Source: JAICYJ01 sp963797565
GTDB taxonomy: Bacteria > Actinomycetota > Thermoleophilia > Gaiellales > JAICJC01
Length of the DNA: 64,000 nt
Assembly: GCA_963797565.1 (NCBI GenBank)
Contig: CAWCPM010000002.1
Coordinates: 1 to 64,000, forward strand
Direction: 5' to 3'
The notes under the pieces are model-generated. The model was not told the origin of the DNA, did no database searches, and was given only the letters and a program-made list of their open reading frames with translations. Of the stretch, positions 22,031 through 30,658 are shown in pieces. Numbering within the stretch: the first letter of the stretch is position 1; every line of letters starts with the position of its first letter. A program made the translations under genes and the position numbers.

Positions 22031-22059
22031 AATATAGAGGACCGTGCGGTCGGCCGCAA
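22031..22059 (-). promoter_or_regulatory. Promoter of the cold-shock gene, overlapping a folD 3' hairpin
   Basis: On the minus strand TTGCGG and TATATT are separated by exactly 17 bases, upstream of the csp ribosome-binding site. The -35 lies in one arm of an 8-bp inverted repeat (TCGGCCGC / GCGGCCGA, 22050-22069), which sits just after the folD stop and may end folD transcription. Confidence 0.65.
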
Positions 22060-22086
22060 TCGCGGCCGATTTGGGACGGTCACGGC

Positions 22087-22932
22087 TCAGTGCCGCAGTC
22101 GGGCCGCTTCAAGCGTATTCGAGAGCAACATGGCGATCGTCATCGGGCCCACGCCGCCCGGTACAGGCGTGATCGCGCCGGCCACCTGTGAGGCTGATTC
22201 GTGGTCGACGTCGCCCACCAGACCCGCGTCGGTGCGGTTGATGCCGACGTCGATCACGGCCGCGCCCGGCTTGATCATGTCGCCCGTGATCATCTGCGGC
22301 CGGCCCACCGCCGCCACCAGTATGTCGGCCCGTCGCGTCACCTCGCCGAGGTCGCGGGTACGCGAGTGGGCAATGGTGACCGTCGCGCTCTGGTGCAGGA
22401 GCAGCAGCGCCACCGGCTTGCCGACGATGTCGGAGCGGCCCACCACCACCGCGTCGGCGCCGGTGACCGGTATGTCGTAGGCGCGCAGCAGCTCCATCAC
22501 GCCGAGGGGAGTGCACGGACGCAGACCCGGCTGGTTGGCCACGAGCCGGCCCACGCTGATCGGGTGGAACCCGTCGACATCCTTGGACGGATCGATCAGC
22601 TCCAACACCGGCTTGGAGTTGAGGTCCCCGGGCAGCGGCAGCTGCACGAGGATCCCGTCGACCCGCTCGTCGGCGTTCCAGCGGGCGACGGCGCTTTCGA
22701 CCTCGTCCTGGCTGGAGGTCGCCGGCAGCTGGTCGTGGAACGAGGCCATGCCCAGCTCGCGGGAGCGCTCGCCCTTGCTGCGGACATACACCTGTGAGGC
22801 CGGATCCTCGCCCACCAGGATCGTGACAAGGCCGGGCGTGTGCCCGGTCTCGGCGACGAACTCGGCCACCTCACGGGCGACCCGCGCATGCACCGCGGCC
22901 GCCGTCTGTTTGCCGTCGATCACCGTCGCCAT
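22087..22932 (-). CDS. folD: Bifunctional methylenetetrahydrofolate dehydrogenase/cyclohydrolase
   Basis: FolD interconverts 5,10-methylene-, methenyl- and 10-formyl-tetrahydrofolate. The 281-residue protein shows TILVGEDPASQVYVRSK with the catalytic Lys and ILVQLPLP. It also has the SKDVDGFHP loop, CTPLGVMELL, VVVGRSDIVGKP for NADP binding, and the C-terminal PVPGGVGPMTIAMLL. The ATG at 22932 gives a standard N-terminus. It is divergent from the pilus operon, and the 226-bp intergenic region carries a sigma-28-like promoter for the latter. Confidence 0.97.
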   Translation of the reverse strand: MATVIDGKQTAAAVHARVAREVAEFVAETGHTPGLVTILVGEDPASQVYVRSKGERSRELGMASFHDQLPATSSQDEVESAVARWNADERVDGILVQLPLPGDLNSKPVLELIDPSKDVDGFHPISVGRLVANQPGLRPCTPLGVMELLRAYDIPVTGADAVVVGRSDIVGKPVALLLLHQSATVTIAHSRTRDLGEVTRRADILVAAVGRPQMITGDMIKPGAAVIDVGINRTDAGLVGDVDHESASQVAGAITPVPGGVGPMTIAMLLSNTLEAARLRH

Positions 22933-23068
22933 GGCGGCGCACCATAGCGAATTCTCCACCGCGCAAAGCATCCCAACGGGGGATACCAGCGAAACCGGCC
23001 AGCGCCTATTCAGTGAGATACGTCTCTGACGGCAGTTCCCCCAAACAGGGGAAATCGCCACTAAGCCC

Positions 23069-23095
23069 TCAAGGCTCCATGGCATCTGCCGAAAC
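23069..23095 (+). promoter_or_regulatory. Sigma-28/WhiG-type promoter of the Tad pilus operon (candidate)
   Basis: TCAA and GCCGAAAC are separated by 15 bases, matching the FliA/SigD/WhiG consensus TAAA-N15-GCCGATAA at 3 of 4 and 6 of 8 positions. It lies 64 bases before the flp start in the divergent folD-flp region. A WhiG/FliA-type sigma gene is present at 48.2-49.0 kb. I see no good sigma-70 promoter in the same stretch. Confidence 0.5.
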
Positions 23096-23158
23096 AGATC
23101 GAACAGGATCCGCCTTCCGCGGCGGCTCCGCGAAACTGGATGGGGGGAGGTGAATTCC

Positions 23159-23329
23159 TTGATCGAGTACCTGAGCCGCCTGTTCGCGGACCTCAAGGAG
23201 GAGTCGGGCCAGACGATGGCTGAGTATGCCGTCGTGCTCGGCGTCATCACCATCGCCGTGGTGGTCACCCTTGGCCTCCTGAGCACCAAGATCTCCGCCG
23301 TTCTCAATAGCGTGATTGCCGCCATGTAA
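23159..23329 (+). CDS. flp: Flp-type type IVb prepilin
   Basis: This 56-residue pilin subunit of the Tad/Flp pilus has a short leader ending ESG, then QTMAEYAVVLGVITIAVVV. That gives the prepilin-peptidase site G|Q with the Glu-Tyr pair at +5/+6 that defines Flp pilins, followed by one hydrophobic helix. A TTG start is chosen because GGGGGGAGG lies 8 bases upstream; an in-frame GTG at 23150 overlaps that ribosome-binding site. It is first in the operon. No prepilin peptidase (TadV/CpaA) gene is in the window, so it must be elsewhere. Confidence 0.9.
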   Translation: MIEYLSRLFADLKEESGQTMAEYAVVLGVITIAVVVTLGLLSTKISAVLNSVIAAM

Positions 23330-23424
23330 TTATGGCTTCCCTCGGCGGGTTCCCGGGTCCTCAGTGGCCTGGGAGCCCGCCTACTTTTGTCCCCCGCACA
23401 CGTCACCCAGGGTCTGGGAGCTCC

Positions 23425-23829
23425 GTGAAGATCAAGAAACGCACCACAACCGACGAAGGCCAGGCGGTCGTTGAGTTCGCCGTCATCCTTCCTGTGCTGT
23501 TGCTGTTGCTGTTCGCGATCCTGCAGTTCGGGGTGCTCTTCAACAACTACATCCAGGTGACGGCCGCCGCCCGCGAGGGCGCACGCAAGGCGGCCACAAG
23601 CCGTACGCTGGGAGTCGCCGGCGCCGAGAGCGCCGCCACCGCCGCCGCGCAGGGGGCTTCGCCGGGGCTGACCACGTCCAGCATGGGGATCACGTATCCC
23701 AACAACCCGACGTTCATCCAGGGTTCGGACGTGAAGGTGCAGGTCACCTACCCGTATACGATCAGCATCCTCGGACTGGTTGTCTCGTCTGGCAACCTCA
23801 CCGCTGCAACCACGATGCGGGTCGAGTAG
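23425..23829 (+). CDS. TadE-like pseudopilin
   Basis: This 134-residue protein has the TadE-like N-terminus TDEGQAVVEFAVILPVLLLLLFAILQFGVLFNNYIQV. It comprises a short positive leader, a GQ-x-x-VEFA processing motif, one membrane helix, and an extracytoplasmic beta-rich tail. TadE/TadF are minor pilins needed for Flp pilus assembly. A GTG start at 23425 is preferred, with GGGAG upstream. The hydrophilic extension further upstream (from 23332) lacks family resemblance. Confidence 0.88.
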   Translation: MKIKKRTTTDEGQAVVEFAVILPVLLLLLFAILQFGVLFNNYIQVTAAAREGARKAATSRTLGVAGAESAATAAAQGASPGLTTSSMGITYPNNPTFIQGSDVKVQVTYPYTISILGLVVSSGNLTAATTMRVE

Positions 23830-23858
23830 CACCCAATGCTTTTGAACTCCCCCGCCTG

Positions 23859-24296
23859 ATGCTCCGTTCCCCGCACACCAAGGCTCATCCAACCCCGGCC
23901 CGACCACGTCGGGCCGGCGGCCGTTCCTCGGGCCAGGCGATGGTGGAGTTCGCGCTGGTCGCGCCGGTGTTGTTCCTGGTGCTGATCGGGATCTTCCAGT
24001 TCGGCCAGGCGTTCACCGACTACATCCAGGTCACGAATGCCGCCCGCGACGGCGCCCGCAAGGCGATCGTGTCGCGATCGGACCCGAACGGCGTCGCGAC
24101 GGTGCAGAACACCGTCAAGGCGTCGGTGTGGTCGCTCAACACGTCCAACATGGGCATCAGCGTGTCTCCAGGTCAGCCGTGGACGGCCGGCCAGTCGGTG
24201 ACCGTGACAGTGACGTATCCGTACAACATCAGCATCATGGGTGTTGTCGTGGGGTCGGGAACGCTGACCTCCAAGACCACCCAGCGCATCGAGTAG
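23859..24296 (+). CDS. Second TadE-like pseudopilin
   Basis: This 145-residue paralogue of the preceding gene has the same architecture. SSGQAMVEFALVAPVLFLVLIGIFQFG gives the prepilin-like site and membrane helix. ARDGARKA then follows at the same place as AREGARKA in its neighbour, and both have a similar C-terminal YPYxISIxG-VVxSGxLTxxTTxRxE ending. The pair looks like a tandem duplication. The ribosome-binding site before the ATG is weak. Confidence 0.88.
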   Translation: MLRSPHTKAHPTPARPRRAGGRSSGQAMVEFALVAPVLFLVLIGIFQFGQAFTDYIQVTNAARDGARKAIVSRSDPNGVATVQNTVKASVWSLNTSNMGISVSPGQPWTAGQSVTVTVTYPYNISIMGVVVGSGTLTSKTTQRIE

Positions 24297-24414
24297 CAGA
24301 TCCCAACGACGGTCGCGCAGCTGGATTTCGCGTGACCCTCAAGTCCCGAAGAGGCCCTGCCGATAGCACCTCAGCTAGGTCTCTTACGTCTTCCGTCCCA
24401 AGTGAGGCAGCCGC

Positions 24415-25208
24415 ATGACGTACAACGTCCGTAACATCGCGATCGCGCTGGTTTTGGCCGGCATCGCGGCGTTCCTCGTGATCATGTACACGGGGAATGT
24501 GCAGAAGCAGGCACATAACTCGCAGCAGACCACCACGGTTCTGGTTGCGACCGCCGACATCCCCGCCGGCACCACGGTCGCCGACGCGATCTCGGGCGGG
24601 CAGATCCAGACCCATCAGGTCGTGCAGCAGGACGTGATCGTTGGCGCCCTGACCGACGAGAAGTCGCTGAACAGCTCCTACGTCACCAAGCAGGATCTGT
24701 ACTCCGGCCAGCAGGTCACCGCATCGATGTTCGCACCTTCGGACGAGACGCGGCTGGTCACGCAGATCCAGCAGAACTACCGCGCCATCCAGATCGGCCT
24801 CACCCCGGACGAGCTCCTGGGCGGCACGATCGAGGCCGGCGATCACATCGACATGGTCGGCACCTACACGGTGCATCCGTGCCAACGGCGACCCCGATTA
24901 CGACGTCAGCCGCATCATCGTGCGTGACGTGCAGGTGCTGAAGGCGCCTGACATCAACACGACGACCGGCCAGCTGGCCGCGACCACCACCACCCCGTCG
25001 ATCACCGTCGCGGTGCCCGACACGGTGGTGCCGAAGATCACCTTCACGCTGCACGGCGGCGACGGTGCTCTCTGGTTCGTGCTGCGGCCCAGCCAACGGC
25101 TCGCAGGATGGCCCGATCACCCTGGCCACGGTGGAGTCCGTGATCTTCGAGGGCCTCAACGCCCGCCAGATCGCCCAGGCCTTCAGCGCGAAGGGGACGG
25201 GACATTGA
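24415..25208 (+). CDS. cpaB: CpaB/RcpC pilus assembly protein (two single-base frameshifts)
   Basis: The N-terminal membrane helix (AIALVLAGIAAFLVIMY) is followed by an SAF domain starting TTVLVATADIPAGTTV. The family forms a periplasmic or extracytoplasmic part of the Tad apparatus. The frame breaks twice. Skipping t24880 after codon CCG and a25091 after codon CCC restores one 263-residue protein through VHPANGDPDYDVSRIIV and LRPANGSQDGP to a TGA at 25206-25208. Both breaks are followed by the same nine bases GCCAACGGC. The stop overlaps the cpaE TTG start. The reconstructed product is otherwise normal. Confidence 0.85.
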
Positions 25209-26398
25209 GCTCCTCACCGATCAAGGTATTCATCACCGGCGCGGCCAACGGCCTCGCCGAGGTGAGGGAGGGTCTCGCTGACCACCCCGAGGTGGAGCTC
25301 GTCGGCACCGCCGCCGATCCCGCCAAGGCCGGCACCAAGCTGGCCGAGTCCGGGGCTCAGGTGATCCTGCACGGCACCACCTCCACCGACCACGTTCCCA
25401 CCGCTGAGATCGAGGCCATCCGCGGCGTCACCGCATCCCCGATCGTGCTGGTCACCTCGGCCAGCGCCAACGCCCTCCTCTCGGAGGCGCTGTCGGCCGG
25501 GATCTTCGACGTGGTGCTGCTGCCGCAGCTGACCGACGGCATCGTCTTCACCATCAAGAAGGCGAACTCGCTGGCGGCCGGCCGGGCAACCGGCGGAGGC
25601 GCCAAGACCACCGCGGCGCTGGAAGGCCGTGTGGTCACGTTCTTCTCGCCCAAGGGCGGGGCCGGCAAGACCGTTCTGGCCTGCAACCTGGCCGCGACGG
25701 TCGCGCGCCAGCAGCAGCGCAAGACCCTGCTGCTGGACCTCGACCTGCAGTTCGGCGACGCCGCCATCATGATGGGCATCGAGCCCGAGAAGACGATCTA
25801 TGACCTGGTCATGGCTCGTCGCGAGCTCGACACAGACGCCCTGGCCGGCTACGTCACGGCTCACTCGTCCGGCGTGCACGTGCTTCCCGCACCGCTGCGC
25901 CCGGAGGATGCCGAGCTGGTCACCGAGGAGCGCCTCGGCCACCTGTTTGCGGTGGCCAAGGAGAGCTACGACGTGATCGTGGTCGACACGCCGCCGTTCT
26001 TCCACGGCCCGGTGCTGTCCACCCTGGATCGCACCGACCAGCTGATACTGGTGGCGTCGCCCGACGTGCCGTCGGTCAAGAACATCAAGCTGACGATGCA
26101 GACGCTCGACCTGCTGCACTACCCCAAGGAACGGCGGCACCTGCTGCTGAACCGCGCGGGGTCGAAGGTCGGGCTGAAGGCCCAGGAGATCGAGCGCGCG
26201 CTGGACATGAAGGTCGCGTTCGAGGTGCCGGTCGAGCGCGAGGTCGCAGTCTCGGTCAACCGAGGCGTCCCGATCGCGATCTCGAGCCCGCGCTCCGCCG
26301 TTGGCAAGTCGCTCCAGGATGTCGCCGACAAGCTCGTGCCGCTGCGCACGACCGGCGCCGTCGAGGGTGGCGGCAAGAAGTTCCGAAGGAAGGGATAG
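25205..26398 (+). CDS. cpaE: CpaE/TadZ pilus-localising ATPase
   Basis: This 397-residue protein combines an N-terminal response-regulator-like domain (KVFITGAANGLAEVREGL onward) lacking a clear phosphorylation Asp with a MinD/ParA-type ATPase domain. The deviant Walker A is FFSPKGGAGKTVLACNLA, followed by LLLDLDLQFGD and VVDTPPFF. TadZ proteins place the Tad machine at the cell surface. TTG start overlaps the cpaB stop by 4 bases. It ends 3 bases before cpaF. Confidence 0.93.
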   Translation: MSSSPIKVFITGAANGLAEVREGLADHPEVELVGTAADPAKAGTKLAESGAQVILHGTTSTDHVPTAEIEAIRGVTASPIVLVTSASANALLSEALSAGIFDVVLLPQLTDGIVFTIKKANSLAAGRATGGGAKTTAALEGRVVTFFSPKGGAGKTVLACNLAATVARQQQRKTLLLDLDLQFGDAAIMMGIEPEKTIYDLVMARRELDTDALAGYVTAHSSGVHVLPAPLRPEDAELVTEERLGHLFAVAKESYDVIVVDTPPFFHGPVLSTLDRTDQLILVASPDVPSVKNIKLTMQTLDLLHYPKERRHLLLNRAGSKVGLKAQEIERALDMKVAFEVPVEREVAVSVNRGVPIAISSPRSAVGKSLQDVADKLVPLRTTGAVEGGGKKFRRKG

Positions 26399-26401
26399 CC
26401 C

Positions 26402-27850
26402 GTGTCGCTGCAGTCTCGCATCCAGGTCGCGGGGCAGGACGGCACCGAGGTCGAGGCGGGCCAGGAGTCCGGTAAGCCGGCTCCCGAACGCTCCTCGGTG
26501 GTCTCCGATCCCTTTGCCGATCTAAAGACCCGAGTTCACAAGGACATCATCGCCCGGCTGGGCCCGCGCCTGTTCAACGCCGACGCGGGCACCGGTGACG
26601 GCGACCTCGAGGCCACCGTCAACGAGGCGGTGACCGAGGTGCTGGCGCTCGAGAAGACGCCGCTGACGCGGCAGGAGCGCCAGGACATCATCCGGCAGAT
26701 CTCCGACGACATCCTCGGCTACGGGCCGCTGGAGCCGTTCCTGCGCGATGACTCGATCACAGAAATCATGGTCAACGACCACAGCACGATCTACATCGAG
26801 CGCCACGGCAAGATCACTCGCACGAACGCACAGTTCGTCGACGACCAGCACCTGCTGCGGATCATCGACAAGATCATCAGCCGCATCGGCCGGCGCATCG
26901 ACGAGTCGTCCCCGTACGTGGACGCCCGTCTGCCGGACGGCTCGCGTGTGAACGCGATCATCCCGCCGCTGGCGGTCCGCGGATCGGCACTGACCATTCG
27001 TAAGTTCCGCCGCGACCCGTTCACGATGCCCGACCTGATCAAGTTCGGGACGCTCACGCACAAGTCCGGCCAGTTCCTCGAGGCCTGCGTGCGCGGCAAG
27101 CTGAACATCCTCATCTCGGGCGGTACCGGTTCCGGTAAGACGACGACGCTGAACGTGCTGTCGGCGGCCATCCCCTCCGACGAGCGAATCATCACCGTCG
27201 AGGACGCGGCCGAGCTCCAGCTCAAGCAGGACCACGTGATCACGCTGGAGTCGCGCCCGTCCAACATCGAGGGCAAGGGCCAGGTCACGATCCGCGACCT
27301 CGTCCGCAACACCCTGCGTATGCGGCCCGACCGCATCATCGTCGGCGAGTGTCGTGGACCCGAGACCGTGGACATGCTGCAGGCCATGAACACCGGCCAT
27401 GACGGCTCGCTGACCACCGTCCACGCCAACAACCCGCGTGACGCCCTGGCCCGTACCGAGACGCTGGTGCTGACCGCAGGCGTCGACCTGCCGCTGCGCG
27501 CCATCCGCGAGCAGATCTCGAGCGCGTTCGACCTGATCGTGCAGGTGTCGCGCCTGGTCGACGGCACCCGTCGCATCACCCATGTCACCGAGGTGCTGCG
27601 GATGGAGTCCGACGTGGTCACCCTGCAGGACATCTTCATCGCCAAGCCGGTCGAGAACGCGGCCGAGCAGGCCGAGACCGGGCATCGTCTGCTGGGCCCG
27701 CTGACCTGCAGCGGCATCAAGCCTCACTTCCTCGACAAGATGGCCGGCAACGGCGTCAACCTGCCGCCCAACTTCTTCCTGCCCGACAGCGGCGAGCGGC
27801 CGTCAAGCGCATCAGCCGCCGGCGTGTTCGGCAGGGCGGTCGGACAGTAA
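26402..27850 (+). CDS. cpaF: CpaF/TadA secretion ATPase of the Tad pilus
   Basis: This 482-residue hexameric ATPase powers pilus extension and, in some species, retraction. It has an N-terminal helical region, then ITEIMVNDHSTIYIERHGK. Walker A is ISGGTGSGKTTTLN, followed by the Asp-box VEDAAELQL and Walker B RPDRIIVGECRGPE, and the His-box TGHDGSLTTVHAN. GTG start with GGAAGG upstream. The TAA overlaps the next ATG by one base. Confidence 0.96.
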   Translation: MSLQSRIQVAGQDGTEVEAGQESGKPAPERSSVVSDPFADLKTRVHKDIIARLGPRLFNADAGTGDGDLEATVNEAVTEVLALEKTPLTRQERQDIIRQISDDILGYGPLEPFLRDDSITEIMVNDHSTIYIERHGKITRTNAQFVDDQHLLRIIDKIISRIGRRIDESSPYVDARLPDGSRVNAIIPPLAVRGSALTIRKFRRDPFTMPDLIKFGTLTHKSGQFLEACVRGKLNILISGGTGSGKTTTLNVLSAAIPSDERIITVEDAAELQLKQDHVITLESRPSNIEGKGQVTIRDLVRNTLRMRPDRIIVGECRGPETVDMLQAMNTGHDGSLTTVHANNPRDALARTETLVLTAGVDLPLRAIREQISSAFDLIVQVSRLVDGTRRITHVTEVLRMESDVVTLQDIFIAKPVENAAEQAETGHRLLGPLTCSGIKPHFLDKMAGNGVNLPPNFFLPDSGERPSSASAAGVFGRAVGQ

Positions 27851-29739
27851 TGCGCCTCCGCATCGCCATCGTCACCGCGCTTGCGGCCCTTGTCGCTGCC
27901 GTTCCGGCGTCGGCGAGCGGCACCCTGCAGGTGCAGAAGGTCGACACCAGCGCGTTCCCCACCGTCCGCGTGACGGTGCAGTCGCCCACGCCCGGAAAGG
28001 CCCCCGCTCTGCAGGTGTACGAGAACGGCACCCAGGTGCCGCCCGCGAACGTGCAGATGGTGGATCCGGGCGCGCCCGCCGCGATCGCGCTCGTGATCGA
28101 CACGTCGAACAGCATGGCCGGGACCAAGCTGAACGATGCCATCTCCGCCGCGCACGGCTTCGTCAGCGCCCAGAAGAACGGCAACCTGCTGGGCGTCTAC
28201 GGCTTCGACTCGACCGCCTACCCGGCGGCGCGGCTCAGCCCTGACCGCACCGAGATCGACACGGCGATCAGCCAGCTGGGCACCGGCGGCGCACCCGGCA
28301 CCGCCCTCTATGGGGCCGTCAAGCTGGCGTCCGAGGACCTGCAGACCGCGCCCGCGCAGCGGCGCGTCATGATCCTGATCACCGACGGCTCGTCACAGTC
28401 CGACACCGCCACGTTGGACGAGGCGATCGCGGCCGCCAAGCAGGCGGGTGTGCTGGTCTACACGGTCGGCATCGCCACCAGCGGCCCGGCTCAGGCGGCC
28501 CTCAACCAGATCGCTTCGGACACCGGCGGCACGGCCACCTCGGTCACCGACTCGTCGGCTCTGGCCGGTATCTACAGCACCATCGAGAGCGAGCTCGGCA
28601 ACAGCTACACCTACATGTACCAGAGCATGGTGGCGCCCGGCGCCCCGATGGTGCTGAAGCTGTCCTCGCCCGGCCTGGGCGACGCTCGCGAGGTGCTGAA
28701 GGCCCCCGGCACGTTCGTCCCGCCCACCAAGGACGGCGGCGGCCTGAAGCTGCCGACCGGCGCATCCGGCCGCATCCTGATGGCCGCGCTGGTCGGCTTC
28801 TTCGTCCTGCTCGCCATGATCCTGGTGATGGCGGCACGGCCTGACGTGATCCTGCAGAAGCGGATCGCGCCCTACACCGACAGCAAGAAGAGCGTCGTGG
28901 TCGAGTCCGATGGTGAGGCGACCGAGACCTCCCGCATCTCGCTGCTGCACCAGCTGTTCATCTCGACCGAGCGCATCATCGGCTCGATGAACTTCTGGAA
29001 GAAGATGTCGGGGAACCTGGAGCAGGCCGACCTGCCGCTGCGCACCGCGGAGCTGTTCTACATCCAGATCGGCACGGCGCTCCTGTTCGGGTTCATCATG
29101 GCGTTCATGCTCGGCCACCGCGGCCTGATCGCGCTTGCGGCGTTGATCCTGGGCGGCTTGGTGCCCGCGATCTACGTGCGGCTCAAGGCCAAGAAGCGGC
29201 TGACCCTGTTCGAGAGCCAGCTTCCGGAGACGCTGATCACGATGGCGGCATCGCTCAAGGCCGGACACGCGTTCAACCAGTCCGTCGCCAGCGTCGTCCG
29301 CGAGGGCGCCGATCCGACCGCGAAGGAGTTCTCGCGAGTGGTCGCCGAGATCCAGCTGGGAGCTCCCTCCGAGCAGGCGCTGCAGGCGATGGCCGAGCGC
29401 ATGCACTCGTACAACTTCGGCTTCGTCGTGATGGCCGTGAACATCCAGCGCACCGTCGGCGGCAGCCTCGCCGACATCCTGGACATGGTCTCGGACACGG
29501 TGCGCCAGCGCCAGCAGTTCGAGCGCAAGGTGAAGGCGCTGACCGCGCAGGGCCGGATGTCGGCCTACGTGCTGATCGCGATGCCGTTCCTGATGGGCCT
29601 CGCCATCTTCGCCCTGAACCCGACCTACATGTCGGTGCTGTTCACGACCACGATGGGCAAGGTCATGATCGCCGGCTCGCTCGTGATGATGGCGATCGGT
29701 TCCCTGATCATCAAGAAAATCGTGTCCTTCAAGGAGTAG
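27850..29739 (+). CDS. TadB-like platform protein with an N-terminal secreted VWA domain
   Basis: This is a 629-residue fusion. Residues 1-22 form a signal peptide. Residues about 77-260 are a von Willebrand factor A domain with a full MIDAS (DTSNS, the Thr of GGAPGTALYG, and ITDGSS). A membrane helix near 312-332 (LMAALVGFFVLLAMILVMAA) leads to a T2SF/TadB region with LFESQLPETLITMAASLKAGHAF and RTVGGSLADILD, and two further C-terminal helices. TadB is normally about 300 residues of inner-membrane platform. Here it carries an extracytoplasmic metal-dependent adhesion or interaction domain. Translation is coupled to cpaF. Confidence 0.9.
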   Translation: MRLRIAIVTALAALVAAVPASASGTLQVQKVDTSAFPTVRVTVQSPTPGKAPALQVYENGTQVPPANVQMVDPGAPAAIALVIDTSNSMAGTKLNDAISAAHGFVSAQKNGNLLGVYGFDSTAYPAARLSPDRTEIDTAISQLGTGGAPGTALYGAVKLASEDLQTAPAQRRVMILITDGSSQSDTATLDEAIAAAKQAGVLVYTVGIATSGPAQAALNQIASDTGGTATSVTDSSALAGIYSTIESELGNSYTYMYQSMVAPGAPMVLKLSSPGLGDAREVLKAPGTFVPPTKDGGGLKLPTGASGRILMAALVGFFVLLAMILVMAARPDVILQKRIAPYTDSKKSVVVESDGEATETSRISLLHQLFISTERIIGSMNFWKKMSGNLEQADLPLRTAELFYIQIGTALLFGFIMAFMLGHRGLIALAALILGGLVPAIYVRLKAKKRLTLFESQLPETLITMAASLKAGHAFNQSVASVVREGADPTAKEFSRVVAEIQLGAPSEQALQAMAERMHSYNFGFVVMAVNIQRTVGGSLADILDMVSDTVRQRQQFERKVKALTAQGRMSAYVLIAMPFLMGLAIFALNPTYMSVLFTTTMGKVMIAGSLVMMAIGSLIIKKIVSFKE

Positions 29740-29743
29740 CCAG

Positions 29744-30658
29744 ATGTTGATGATCCTCGGAATCGGAGTTTTCTTCGCAGCTGTCTACGTGCTGCTGACC
29801 GGCCTCACCGTCCGCCAGCGAGAGGTTTCGCTGTCGGTCAGGCGGGCCCGGCGCTACGGCACTCGTAACCAGCGCGAGATCGAGACACGGCGCAGCGTCA
29901 ACACCCGCCTGGTCGGGCCGATGGCGGCTCGCCTGGCAGGCATCACGATGAAGCTGATGCCCAAGACCAACACCGATCAGGTGTCGAACAAGCTGCTCGC
30001 CGCCGGCCTGGCCCGCACGCTGTCCCCGCAGGCCTACCTGGCGCTCAAGACCGGCCTCGCCGGCCTGTTCATCTCGTTCGGCCTGCTCACGGTCATCACC
30101 GGTGCGATGGCCCCGCTGATCGGGCTCATGATCGCGCTGATGGGCGCAGCCATCGGCTTCATCGCGCCCGACTTCGTGATCAACAACCGCGTCCGCAGCC
30201 GCCGCGACCTGATGCGCTCAGACCTGCCCAACGTGCTCGACCTGCTGTGCGTGTCCGTGGAGGCCGGCCTCGGCTTCGACCAGGCACTGTCCAAGCTGAG
30301 CGAGCGCATGGAAGGCCCGCTGGTCGACGAGTTCTCGCTGGTGCTGCACGAGATGCGGATCGGCTCGAGCCGCTCGGCCGCACTCAAGAACCTGTCGGAG
30401 CGCGTCGACGCGCCCGAGGTGTCGCAGTTCGCCCGCGCCATCATTCAGGCCGACCAGCTCGGCATCGCGCTGTCGCGGATCCTGCGCGTGCAGTCGCAGG
30501 ACATGCGAGTGCGCCGCCAGCTGGCCGCCGAGGAGAAGGCCATGAAGGCACCGGTCAAGATGCTGTTCCCGACCGTGATCTTCATCTTCCCCTCGATGTT
30601 CGTGGTAGCGCTCGGCCCGGCCGCGCTGAACCTGATGAAGACCTTCTCGGGCGGTTGA
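29744..30658 (+). CDS. tadC: TadC-like platform protein
   Basis: This 304-residue inner-membrane T2SF-domain protein is the second platform subunit of the Tad machine. It has an N-terminal helix, a helix pair around residues 105-150, the conserved LPNVLDLLCVSVEAGLGFDQAL, and a C-terminal helix (MLFPTVIFIFPSMFVVALGPA). It follows the VWA-TadB gene by 4 bases. Its TGA shares one base with the ATG of the next gene. Confidence 0.93.
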   Translation: MLMILGIGVFFAAVYVLLTGLTVRQREVSLSVRRARRYGTRNQREIETRRSVNTRLVGPMAARLAGITMKLMPKTNTDQVSNKLLAAGLARTLSPQAYLALKTGLAGLFISFGLLTVITGAMAPLIGLMIALMGAAIGFIAPDFVINNRVRSRRDLMRSDLPNVLDLLCVSVEAGLGFDQALSKLSERMEGPLVDEFSLVLHEMRIGSSRSAALKNLSERVDAPEVSQFARAIIQADQLGIALSRILRVQSQDMRVRRQLAAEEKAMKAPVKMLFPTVIFIFPSMFVVALGPAALNLMKTFSGG

